Shown in pieces: positions 27,201 through 36,381 of a stretch of 42,745 nucleotides of DNA; within the stretch, counting starts at the first letter, position 1; each line of letters starts with the position of its first letter. The notes under the pieces are model-generated. The model ran no database searches. It was not told where the DNA came from and worked only from the letters and a program-made list of their open reading frames with translations. The DNA lies in IMG/VR virus record IMGVR_UViG_3300043446_004804, positions 1-42,745 of that record. The stretch is one strand, 5' to 3'. Both the position numbers and the translations under genes were made by a program. The DNA is from a virus.

Positions 27201-30200
27201 AGATAGTTTAATTTTATTGTCATTAACTTTAACAACATACAAATCTGATGGTAATTTATTTGTTAATCCTATTCCAGTGATACTGGTTGAGGCTATTCCA
27301 ATAGACTGAGTTGTTCCTGCACCTGCATAAGTATAATTTATTTTTTCACCAGTGACAAAGAAATGACCGGGAATTTCTATAGTATCATTTTGTAAATCTA
27401 CTATTGAAGTACTAAATCCAGAAAAATATTTTTCAAAGATTGGGAAGTTTTTGTGAGTCAAATAAAATTCCTTTTTAATTTCTCTATCAGTTCCAGTATA
27501 GAGGGCATAGTTAGTTTCGATTGTTCCACTGTTTAAATCCAGGGTATCTTTAAAGTCATCTTGTAGTCTTAATACTGTTGCATAAACTTTTACCTGGCAA
27601 GATATTCCACTTAAAGGCGTAAAAGTTAATTGTGTTGTATCTCCAGACATAGATCCACTGATAGAACCTAAAGAAGTTCCTCCAGTCTCTATATTTGCAA
27701 ATTCTGTCAAATATACTTCGTCTAGAAAATCATCACCGATCATAATAATTTCTGACATTTGATAACGACTATTTGTTAGATCTGATATTTGAACCAGACA
27801 ATGAGCCGCACTATATTCTCCAGAATAATCTAAGATTGTAGTTGGAGAAGGTGAAGTGGTTGATGCAATTGAGGTTGCTCTAGATTCTAATCTAGCGTGT
27901 TTCATCTCAATAATATCCGACGAATTATTAGTTTCATCTGAAATATTAAATACAAATGAATTAAAATAGTTTGTTGTTCCTATTCCTGCATATGAGATAA
28001 AATCTATATTTACATTAGATCCCGAAATATATGGGTAGAAAGTGCCATATCCCACTGAAGATTCTGACAGTGTTGACTTTGTGGATAATTGGCCAAACTC
28101 CAACAATTCTACATCTGTCCCATTGTGAATGATATTTAATTCATTGAATTCATATTCACCATCGCCACCATTTATTTGAACTAAAACTTTTGCAGATCTA
28201 TATGTAGTGGCAAAACTAACAACGGTGTTTGTTGAAGACGGTGAAAAAGTTGCACTATTTACACTCAGTAAAGTTGAAGAATCAAATGATATTGTACCTA
28301 TTCCAGAAAAATTATCTTGTAAATTGTATGAGAGTACGGCAACTTGGTAATCATTTATAGAATATCTGGTTGGATAGAATAATAAAACACCTTCAGACCC
28401 TATAATATTAAAATCAAAACTCCCTTGATCATAAACAGTTTCTACTCTTCCATATTGGTCAATATATCCACTAGATCCATCGTGGATGAGAGAAATTAAC
28501 ATTGACTGTCTTTGTGATGTATATCTTCTATCCTTTATATAAGTAAAATATTTTTGAGACCTTATTTCATCTGAGTTAAAGCGATGTACCTCTACATATT
28601 TTGTTGGTCTAGGATTGCTATTAAATTGATCACTTATATCATCAATTTTAAGAACTCTATTTCCAAAAGATTCAAAATAATCAGTAAGTATTCTATTTTT
28701 AAAATAAATTCTATCCGAAAATACTCTTGAAGAAATTTTTATAGAATTTTCTCTAGCAAAATCAAAATCAGAAACACAATTTAAATCTGCATATCCAATC
28801 ATATTTACAATGGATTCTACATTTGTTACATTTGTAGAAATACCAACTTTCAAAGATCCTTTATTTTCTTCAGATAACAACGATTCCATCTGCAGATCTG
28901 CAAATTTTTTAAATCCAACTGTGTGATTTAAAGCACTGACAGCATCACTCCAAGTATCATAATCTATCTTTGATTTTAAAGAATATGAGAAATTCTGATA
29001 ATAGAAACTATCTTGTATTTTCTGCAAGTTATCATTTAAGAATCCTGCATTTGTTTGCCATCCAGACTCATATTTTGATATTGGATTTAATTTTGCATAG
29101 CAATTAAAATCTGTAATTGATGAAGCAATTCCTTGAGATTTTGACACCAATCCCTTTATTTTTTCTCCAACATAAAAAGTATCTTTTGATGATATTGTCA
29201 AATAATTGGATATGCTATCCCACTTTTCAACAATTCCGGAAGAATTGCCGGATAGAACTTTCTCACCCACAACATATTCATTCGTTTTTAATTTTGGTGA
29301 AAAAATTGGGAAGAATTTTTCTGGTATAATTCTTCCAGAAGAATTAGCAGAATCAAAAGATCCAGGAACTTCAGATTGCATTAAATATTCGCTTAAACTA
29401 TAATATACTGATCCAATTCCACCTATATTTGGTTCAATATCTGTAATGGTAAATAATTGATAATTATAATCTTCAGAATTAAATCCTTTTCCAGTTGATC
29501 CTACACCAACACTAACATTTTCAATTAAAACTTTATCGTTTACTTGGAATGGGAAAGATGTTAATGTACTAAATCCAACTGATAGTGTAACTGCAACTTT
29601 TTGCGTTACACTATTATAGGAAATATTGGAAATTCCAACACCATTAGAATTTTCAAATGGTAGTATTATTGGAGTAGTGTTGCTTATTCCGTAAGTGTTA
29701 TTTTTTATTGTAACAAAACTATCACCTATATTATATTTTAAATCAACTTCTGGTATAAATTCTTTTGTTTTTCCATCAAAAACCAGAAGTTTTGGTGCAG
29801 AAAGATATCCCCTACCAAAAGACGTTATTCCAATATATTCAAAAGAAGACAATCTATCTATTTTTACAATCTTTGATAGAGAAATATTTGGTAATAAAGT
29901 ATGATCGGAAGGAAAATCAAATCCAACATCTTCTATTTTTGTTTTTTTAATTTTTCCAATATTTGAACTAAAACACTCTAAAATAGCACCTTCACCATAT
30001 TCTGTTTTAATATTACTAATTGTTGGTAATGAATAATAATTTAAACCTTTATTTTGTATTTTTATTTTACTTATAGATCCTTTTGCATTCAATGAATTTG
30101 TATAATATTTTAAATTTGAAGATGTTTGAGAATAGATTAAACTTTCTGGGATTTCTTTTATAAAGTATTGGAAGGAATTATCAGTTTTATTGGATATTTT

Positions 30201-33200
30201 GTACGTTCCATTGTAAATACTGTTTAAAACTTGTATTTGATTATAAGATTGAACCAAATCATCGCATATTATCTCAGTTTTTGATTGAGGGATGCCTTGA
30301 TTATAAATCGGAACCAAATTATAATATAAGTTGTTTGGTAAAGTGCTATCTACTGTTAATTCAACTCTAGCATCAGTACTTATTCCAATATTACCTAACT
30401 TTTTAACATTAAATACTCTAGTATTTGATGATGAATTGAATATATTTTTGAAATTTGAATCCGTATAAAGTACAAAATCAAAAGCTGAGTATAATATTGA
30501 TTGATATGAATATGCTAAAGAAGCATCCGATAAATCAAATATTACTTTTGAATCTTTGTAAACTTTTATTGGGGGATTTATAAGAGATATTGATCCATAA
30601 GAAGAACTTACAATATCAATAACTTCAGGAATTAATTTTGTCGAATTAAAATAACTATCAGATAATTTGATATTATCTTTATCCACAAATATTACATAGT
30701 AAATTTGATTATTGTATAATCCTCCACATGGAGAGTCTGATGTGTGAATAATTTTTTGCCCACTTAAAAGTCCATGATCTTCTATGTAAATAGAATTTGT
30801 ATCTATGTCAACATCAGCAGCATCAAATTCTTTTGGATTTATTAATATTCTTCTACTATAATCATTATATTTTAAAATGATCGAACTGGATAGTGTTGGA
30901 TTTACCTCAATATTCACTTCATCTCCATTTAAAAGTTCATGGTCCTTATTTAAAGAAACTGTAACCGTATTTTTTGTCACTCTACCTTTCAATGAATCAT
31001 TATTAGTGATAAAACTATGATAAGTTCCTGTTCCAAATCCAACAAAATATAATAACCCAATATTTTTTGTAGTGGATGATATGCCAGTAAAAAATCCTGT
31101 AGATCCAAGACCAACTTGAACAGTAGATAGTCCTATGAAATTATCATTTAGTCTTGCAATATAGAAATAAGAATTATTTGTTAGTGCAGTAGATCCTATA
31201 CCAGTAGAAGAAACTTGAATTGAAGATCCTCCATTGGTTTCATATGTTACAATATCTCCAGTATTTAAATTGTGATTAGGTAAATATACTGATCTATTTT
31301 GAATAAAAATTTGACTCACACCAACCCCTGGATTGGATATGTTAACTATTGTACCAATTCCAATGGCGGGATTTGTTCCTATTCCCAAAGACTCTGAGGG
31401 ATTGAAATATATTTCTCTATTTTCTTTTATATTTTTATCATAAGAATATGAATCAGAATTAATTCTGAATTTTCTTGGAATTTCGTATAATATAGTTGAT
31501 ACTGTGTGATGAGTTCCTACAGTATCATCAATTTGCCGCAAAATTCTCAATCTGGATGATTTTTCATCAATATTTAAAACTTTTATTTTTTCATCATCGA
31601 GTAATAAAATATCATTTTCTCTAATATTTGGATAATTTAAATTACCTCTCACAGAAACATAGGTAACTATTCCTGTTACTGATACCGAAGATATTCCTAT
31701 AGTTGTGGATCCAACTCCATATAAACTTAATTTATTTTGATTTACCTTTATTTTATAAGATCCCTCTAGTAATGAGGATGTTGTAGTTAAACCACTAATA
31801 TTAATCAAATCTAAATTATCAAGATTATGTGGAGATGTACTATAAACTACATACTCATTTTTAGTTTTTGATGGATAAATTTCAACTTCATAAAGGGAAG
31901 TAGTTGCAACACTTATATTTGCAATTTCTTTTCCTTGTATTTTTGAAATATATGCAGACAAAGAATTTCCTCTAGATTTTCCGTCAGAATCAAAATTATT
32001 AAAAACTAATTGATCATTAACTTTATAATTATCACCAGAAGAAGAAATTCCAATATTATCAATTGTTCCTGGTAGAGTGCTTGCAACTTTTATACTTTGC
32101 TTTAATTTATTTGGTAAACTTACATATTCATAGGTTGATTTGTCATTTGTTAGATTATATGAATAGGTATTTCTAATCCAAGATCCATTATTTAAATCAA
32201 TATCGTCTTGATTTGAGCTTCTTTTAAAATTAAATTCATTTGGTTTTGAATTGTAATAGTTTCCGATAAGATATGGGAACTGTGGTTTTTTATATCCTAA
32301 AAATGACCCAGATGATTCGACAGAAGTATAATTTATTGTTGCAAAATATGCATAAGTGCCGCTTGGAAATTCTGGTGTTATGCAAAATCTTCCATTATTT
32401 TCATCCAAAACTGTATCATCTTCAGAATAAACATACTTATAGTCCTCTACAAAAAATCCTTCAGCAAAATAGTTTAGAGAAGGTCTATTTGCATCCAAGT
32501 TTAAGACATACCCACTCTTCATTTGGGATACTACTCCCCCAGATTTTTTAGAATATCCATATGGACCATATATCGGATTGCCGTCATAAGACCATCCTAT
32601 TATTGGGGAATGATTGCCTGAATTTATCTCAACCCCGTTTGCTTTTTTCAGATCTGGATTTGAAAAAAGAATTTTTCCTGATTGATCCTTTGAATATAAA
32701 AGTTCTCTTAACTTTCTTGGTGCATATAAATGACAGTATTGGAGTCCATATTTTTTATTAACTCCCAAAGATATAAATCCATCGTCTTTTGATATGTAAT
32801 TTGAATATTTTTGAAATAAGTTTACTGTCCAATTTTTTATTTTGGCTTTAAATTTAGCACCTTCTCCTGGTTGTACGGCAACAATTTCGGTTGATTCTTG
32901 AGAATATCCAGATCCTCCCTCAATAACCTTAACAGAAGAAATTGTGTTATTTGTAACTATTGGAACTAAAACAGCTCCAGTTCCGGATCCAGAAATTATT
33001 AAATCTGGTGCAGCAGTATAATTTTGACCAACATTATTGACTAGTACTTCTTTTATTTGACCATTTGAAATAATTGGTTTAAATTCTGAACCATAACCGG
33101 AAATAATATCGAATAAAGGTTGTCTATCCAAGTTAAAAACATTTTCAACTCCATAAGAAGATCCTTTAGAAATCAAATGTACAGAACTTATTTCTCCTCT

Positions 33201-36200
33201 AAAAACTGGATAAATTTGAGCTTTATATGAAGAATCTATCCCAACATTTCCAATTATTTCAACATTTATATCTGGATAATTGAAAACGTGAATATCATTA
33301 TTTTTTGAGGTAATATCTACAAATTGTTTTGTTTTATAATAAAAATCTGGCGAGTAATTACCAGATCCTACCTCAGATAAACGAAAACTATTTTTTGTAT
33401 TAGTGGTAACATAATAGTTGGTATTATTTGTTAATCCACCTAAAACTGTTCCAGATGTTGAATACTTGACAACTTCTCCAGATTTAAACCCATGATTATT
33501 GATAGTAATAGTATCGTCAAATATATCAATTCCATCAAAAGATACTGTTCTCTTTTTATTTTCATAACCAGATCCAGAACTAACTACAGAAACCGATGAA
33601 AGAACAAGTTTTTTATCAACAGAATTAAAGGAATGGGTTCCATTTCCATATCCACTTAGAACTATATTATTAGTACCTGCAATAGAATCTTCAAAAGTTT
33701 TATGTAATTTAATACTAGTTGGTGATATGGTAGAAACAAAATATATTGAATCTGTTGTTAATCCTGAAATATTTTTTTGAGAATATGTTTTGTATATTAC
33801 TTTTTCACCATTTCTAAATTTGTGATTGGATGTGAAATTTATTGTGGACGATGTGGATCCTAATGAAACTAACTTTGAAGTTATTTCTGAATTAAAAGAA
33901 ACTTCATGAGTCACTAGTTTCATATTAGGAAGGGCTTTTGCACCACTTCCATTTCCACCTGTAATATTAATAATAGGAGTCTCTAAGTAATCAAATCCTC
34001 GATCTACTATTCTTATTTCTTGCAAAGACCCCGAAACTCCACAATAACAAGTTGCACCTGATCCAATGTTATCCTCTATAATGAGATTTGGTGGATTTAT
34101 AATATCATAATTAGATCCATTTGCAACAACCTCAACATCTTCTATTGGACCATATATTACTTTATCTTTTGATTTATAATTTAAAATTTCAACTCCATTT
34201 ACTAAAATTCCAGTATATCCTGGAGCAGTATCAGTCTTTTCTGAAACTGTAATTGGAGAAGAAATTTCTCTCATTAGTTTTTGGGATTGTAATTCCTTTC
34301 CCGTAAATTCATATGGTTCTATTTTGTTATCAGTAACAATAGTTTCAGTGTCTAAAGTAATATACTTTTCTTCAAGTATATTCGATATACTCTTGGAAAA
34401 TTTTATGTTATTTGAATCTACTCTTTTTATAAAGTAAACTCCTTCATCAAAAAGAAAACTGGAAATAATCTCTATTGATTCACTATTTCCATCAATATCA
34501 GTTGTAGTTTGAATGGTTGTTTGTGGGTAATAATATACACAATCTCCCGTATAAAATCCGTGGTCATTTATTGTTGTTATTTTAAAAGTATCTCCAACAA
34601 AAGAACCTGAGAAAGTTACCGAGCGATTTGTAACTTCCAAAGATTGGTTTGGATAGCTTGGAATAGATGGTGATGAAACTAAAATTTTATCTTCATTTTT
34701 ATCTTTGTATATATTTTGAATATTGGATGATAAATTATTGCATAAAGAGAAATTATTTGAATTTACTTTTAAAATATATCTTTTTACTTTATAATTATCT
34801 TGCGAAATAAATCCTTGGCCAATTACTACTATAATTTTTTCTGATAAAATATCAATAATAGTTGAATTCTTTATTTCTCCTGAAGAATTTATTAGTTGTA
34901 TAGAATCACCAACTCTAAATAAATGATTATTTTCAAATTCTAAAGAATATGTTTGATCAGAAACATCCAATAGATTAAAGGATTTTACATCATAAGTAAC
35001 AGCAGTATTGAATACCCAATCATTAAGTATTGCATTATCTTCAATTACTCCTAAAGTTTTAATTATTGCAGTATCACCTTTACTGTAATAATGAGAATCT
35101 TCTGGTAATTCAATTTTTTCTAAAATAGAATTAATTCTTACAGTTATGTTTTCTCCATTTTGATCAGTTGCATATGCAAAAGTATTAATGCTTATTTGAG
35201 TGTTATCTAGTATATCTGATGTAATATTTGAACATTCTAAAAATTGTGTTAAATTTTTGGATTTGTATGATACTATTCCGATAGATTGGTCGTCATAAAT
35301 TAGATACAAATCTCCGGAATTTGGAAATCCAACTGTCGAATCTACATCAATATAATCTGCTCCAGATAATACTTTTCCTATATTTCTTGTTTTGGGGTGA
35401 ACTGAAAATTGACCATATGTAGTTCCATCGTATATAAGGTCTCTATTATATCCACCATCTATTTTCAGCTTATAAAAAATATTTCCATCATCAGATAGGA
35501 CAGTTTCGACATCTGTGATCGGTGCATATGCCTTTGGAATATTTAAATATTCATCCTGATATAATGTTAGATTTACTGCATTTTTTATATCACCAGAAAT
35601 TTCTTCTACTACCAAATCATTTGTAACTTTATATTTTGCATCAGAAGGTCTAAAGAGGTAATCCTTGGGTTTAATTACTTCTACTTTTTCTCCATATAAA
35701 GCTTGAAATAAAATTTCAAAGGATCTATCAGTTCCTTTACTTTCATAAAAATCTTTTATTTGCTTTATTAAGATAGATTCGTTTAATTTTTCTACAAAAC
35801 TTCTATTTTCAAATCCAGGAGTTAATTGGGATTTTGTTTTTGTTAAAAATTCTTTTAAGAATAAAGAACTTAAGTTATAAACTTTTGTTCCTGATGTATG
35901 ATATTCTGCCGAAGAATCTTTAAATATTAGTTGGTCCGAAGATTTAATTTTTGAAGTTGATGCTATTCCAACATTTGTGTTTGTATATGATACAATACCA
36001 CTAAATCCTCTGTAACAATTTACAAATTTTCCAAATTCTTTGGACTCATATAGTATTAATTCATTATCAATTAATAGTAGACCATACTTTTCTGGGAATC
36101 CTACAGACCCATTTTCAGAATCTAAAAGGCTTACATTAATTTCAGTATCGATTTCAGACAAATCAGATCCTAAAATTGTATAATCTGAAAGATTTGTTAT

Positions 36201-36377
36201 AGAATCAACTTTAGTATAGTTATCAATATTTTGTATTAGATCAATTGGAGCACCCTGAAATTCCTGGGACAAATAATACTGAGAAAGAAATTCCCCAATT
36301 AAAGGATATTCTTCCTTTACATATTGGGGAAGTTGATTTTTTACAATTGTATTGAGTTGAATTCTTTTTTCTTTCAT
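24249..36377 (-). CDS. 7: Giant baseplate wedge protein in gp7 position, 4042 aa
   Basis: The ORF is four times longer than T4 gp7 (1032 aa) and is uninterrupted. The N-terminus, VKNQLPQYVKEEYPLIGEFLSQYYLSQEFQGAP, and residues 185-245 (FVEKLNESILIKQIKDFYESKGTDRSFEILFQALYG) are the signatures I associate with large cyanophage gp7-type proteins. GWSYDGNPIYGPYGYS near residue 1255 marks a YHYH-type domain. Repeats: about nine units with an NHGF-x-x-GE core (near 486, 604, 849, 963, 1517, 1700, 1809, 1869 and 3005); about a dozen G-x-G-Y-x-x-x-P units; and a tandem beta domain near 2690-2945 (LVQI, then EFNEL or QMSEI). It sits between gp6 and gp8 as gene 7 does in T4; the gene 7 call is by position. 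Confidence 0.88.
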   Translation of the reverse strand: MKEKRIQLNTIVKNQLPQYVKEEYPLIGEFLSQYYLSQEFQGAPIDLIQNIDNYTKVDSITNLSDYTILGSDLSEIDTEINVSLLDSENGSVGFPEKYGLLLIDNELILYESKEFGKFVNCYRGFSGIVSYTNTNVGIASTSKIKSSDQLIFKDSSAEYHTSGTKVYNLSSLFLKEFLTKTKSQLTPGFENRSFVEKLNESILIKQIKDFYESKGTDRSFEILFQALYGEKVEVIKPKDYLFRPSDAKYKVTNDLVVEEISGDIKNAVNLTLYQDEYLNIPKAYAPITDVETVLSDDGNIFYKLKIDGGYNRDLIYDGTTYGQFSVHPKTRNIGKVLSGADYIDVDSTVGFPNSGDLYLIYDDQSIGIVSYKSKNLTQFLECSNITSDILDNTQISINTFAYATDQNGENITVRINSILEKIELPEDSHYYSKGDTAIIKTLGVIEDNAILNDWVFNTAVTYDVKSFNLLDVSDQTYSLEFENNHLFRVGDSIQLINSSGEIKNSTIIDILSEKIIVVIGQGFISQDNYKVKRYILKVNSNNFSLCNNLSSNIQNIYKDKNEDKILVSSPSIPSYPNQSLEVTNRSVTFSGSFVGDTFKITTINDHGFYTGDCVYYYPQTTIQTTTDIDGNSESIEIISSFLFDEGVYFIKRVDSNNIKFSKSISNILEEKYITLDTETIVTDNKIEPYEFTGKELQSQKLMREISSPITVSEKTDTAPGYTGILVNGVEILNYKSKDKVIYGPIEDVEVVANGSNYDIINPPNLIIEDNIGSGATCYCGVSGSLQEIRIVDRGFDYLETPIINITGGNGSGAKALPNMKLVTHEVSFNSEITSKLVSLGSTSSTINFTSNHKFRNGEKVIYKTYSQKNISGLTTDSIYFVSTISPTSIKLHKTFEDSIAGTNNIVLSGYGNGTHSFNSVDKKLVLSSVSVVSSGSGYENKKRTVSFDGIDIFDDTITINNHGFKSGEVVKYSTSGTVLGGLTNNTNYYVTTNTKNSFRLSEVGSGNYSPDFYYKTKQFVDITSKNNDIHVFNYPDINVEIIGNVGIDSSYKAQIYPVFRGEISSVHLISKGSSYGVENVFNLDRQPLFDIISGYGSEFKPIISNGQIKEVLVNNVGQNYTAAPDLIISGSGTGAVLVPIVTNNTISSVKVIEGGSGYSQESTEIVAVQPGEGAKFKAKIKNWTVNLFQKYSNYISKDDGFISLGVNKKYGLQYCHLYAPRKLRELLYSKDQSGKILFSNPDLKKANGVEINSGNHSPIIGWSYDGNPIYGPYGYSKKSGGVVSQMKSGYVLNLDANRPSLNYFAEGFFVEDYKYVYSEDDTVLDENNGRFCITPEFPSGTYAYFATINYTSVESSGSFLGYKKPQFPYLIGNYYNSKPNEFNFKRSSNQDDIDLNNGSWIRNTYSYNLTNDKSTYEYVSLPNKLKQSIKVASTLPGTIDNIGISSSGDNYKVNDQLVFNNFDSDGKSRGNSLSAYISKIQGKEIANISVATTSLYEVEIYPSKTKNEYVVYSTSPHNLDNLDLINISGLTTTSSLLEGSYKIKVNQNKLSLYGVGSTTIGISSVSVTGIVTYVSVRGNLNYPNIRENDILLLDDEKIKVLNIDEKSSRLRILRQIDDTVGTHHTVSTILYEIPRKFRINSDSYSYDKNIKENREIYFNPSESLGIGTNPAIGIGTIVNISNPGVGVSQIFIQNRSVYLPNHNLNTGDIVTYETNGGSSIQVSSTGIGSTALTNNSYFYIARLNDNFIGLSTVQVGLGSTGFFTGISSTTKNIGLLYFVGFGTGTYHSFITNNDSLKGRVTKNTVTVSLNKDHELLNGDEVNIEVNPTLSSSIILKYNDYSRRILINPKEFDAADVDIDTNSIYIEDHGLLSGQKIIHTSDSPCGGLYNNQIYYVIFVDKDNIKLSDSYFNSTKLIPEVIDIVSSSYGSISLINPPIKVYKDSKVIFDLSDASLAYSYQSILYSAFDFVLYTDSNFKNIFNSSSNTRVFNVKKLGNIGISTDARVELTVDSTLPNNLYYNLVPIYNQGIPQSKTEIICDDLVQSYNQIQVLNSIYNGTYKISNKTDNSFQYFIKEIPESLIYSQTSSNLKYYTNSLNAKGSISKIKIQNKGLNYYSLPTISNIKTEYGEGAILECFSSNIGKIKKTKIEDVGFDFPSDHTLLPNISLSKIVKIDRLSSFEYIGITSFGRGYLSAPKLLVFDGKTKEFIPEVDLKYNIGDSFVTIKNNTYGISNTTPIILPFENSNGVGISNISYNSVTQKVAVTLSVGFSTLTSFPFQVNDKVLIENVSVGVGSTGKGFNSEDYNYQLFTITDIEPNIGGIGSVYYSLSEYLMQSEVPGSFDSANSSGRIIPEKFFPIFSPKLKTNEYVVGEKVLSGNSSGIVEKWDSISNYLTISSKDTFYVGEKIKGLVSKSQGIASSITDFNCYAKLNPISKYESGWQTNAGFLNDNLQKIQDSFYYQNFSYSLKSKIDYDTWSDAVSALNHTVGFKKFADLQMESLLSEENKGSLKVGISTNVTNVESIVNMIGYADLNCVSDFDFARENSIKISSRVFSDRIYFKNRILTDYFESFGNRVLKIDDISDQFNSNPRPTKYVEVHRFNSDEIRSQKYFTYIKDRRYTSQRQSMLISLIHDGSSGYIDQYGRVETVYDQGSFDFNIIGSEGVLLFYPTRYSINDYQVAVLSYNLQDNFSGIGTISFDSSTLLSVNSATFSPSSTNTVVSFATTYRSAKVLVQINGGDGEYEFNELNIIHNGTDVELLEFGQLSTKSTLSESSVGYGTFYPYISGSNVNIDFISYAGIGTTNYFNSFVFNISDETNNSSDIIEMKHARLESRATSIASTTSPSPTTILDYSGEYSAAHCLVQISDLTNSRYQMSEIIMIGDDFLDEVYLTEFANIETGGTSLGSISGSMSGDTTQLTFTPLSGISCQVKVYATVLRLQDDFKDTLDLNSGTIETNYALYTGTDREIKKEFYLTHKNFPIFEKYFSGFSTSIVDLQNDTIEIPGHFFVTGEKINYTYAGAGTTQSIGIASTSITGIGLTNKLPSDLYVVKVNDNKIKLSATAEDALKSIPKTLNLTSAGIGTNHRFVGTNQNAKVIISIDNIIQSPIVATSQTSQLSVNAFTTDDILYFTGIGSFYGGDLIKIGNEIMKIESVGIGSTNSVNVRRPWLGTNVAGYSTGSLVTKVTGNYNIVDNILNFVEAPYGKIPLSASTNPPDERDWEGITVSSRFQGRSFMRSGIPNGTNDAYYKNYIFDDISSNFNGTNNTFRLTSSKSNISGIYNENAIILVNGVFQGPGVSYNYNLSETSGITSITFTGAGTSVAYDVNSSSLPTGGIIVSVGSSEGFGYQPLVSAGGTAVVSISGTISSISIGNSGSGYRSGIQNIRVGIQTYDSNDFYIEYIGIASAIGGHIVGVAITNPGIGYTSSNPPKVIFDDPLSYSDIPLVYSSSSVSGFGTAATIDVVVGQGSSIIEFEIKNTGYGYAQNEILTVPILGSIGIPTTSSFNESNEFRLSIQSVISDTFSGWSLGELQVFDDISELFDGETTTFPLTISGNLYSIKAAKGSNINVEDLLLVFVNDILQIPGEGYIFDGGSAITFTEAPKGIVDGIPETNDKCKIIFYKGSGSVDVVDRNILETVKIGDEITLNYDSLLGQSSSLQEEDRTVTSLLSSDAIKTNPYFGPGNTEDESLYRTLTWCRQTEDKIIDEQEISKDRMLYEPIINPVSYLIKSVGIGSTIIFVDNVRPFFNQINESDISLDFQKQVTFISQESKVAASATAVVSIAGTISSIQISNGGFGYLSNPSVTVESPVGLGTTLRASATSYISSGIVTSITVVYPGVGYTHTNPPQVLIEPPQILSAETNTVSSYSGDFGIISGVSTTSVGVASTGIVFDLVIERDSFLRNSAITGVTTISGIQTGYYFAVYNTNIGNSVTSLDENRAIIGIGTTFLDNIYRVASVSIAQTSCPGLGVTYVAKVTVSVANYNSLTGLGSSSFYGNYSWGKIDLSSRSKEISYNSYNQSGYVGISTGTIVRRTKPLKYINYVP

Positions 36378-36381
36378 TTTG

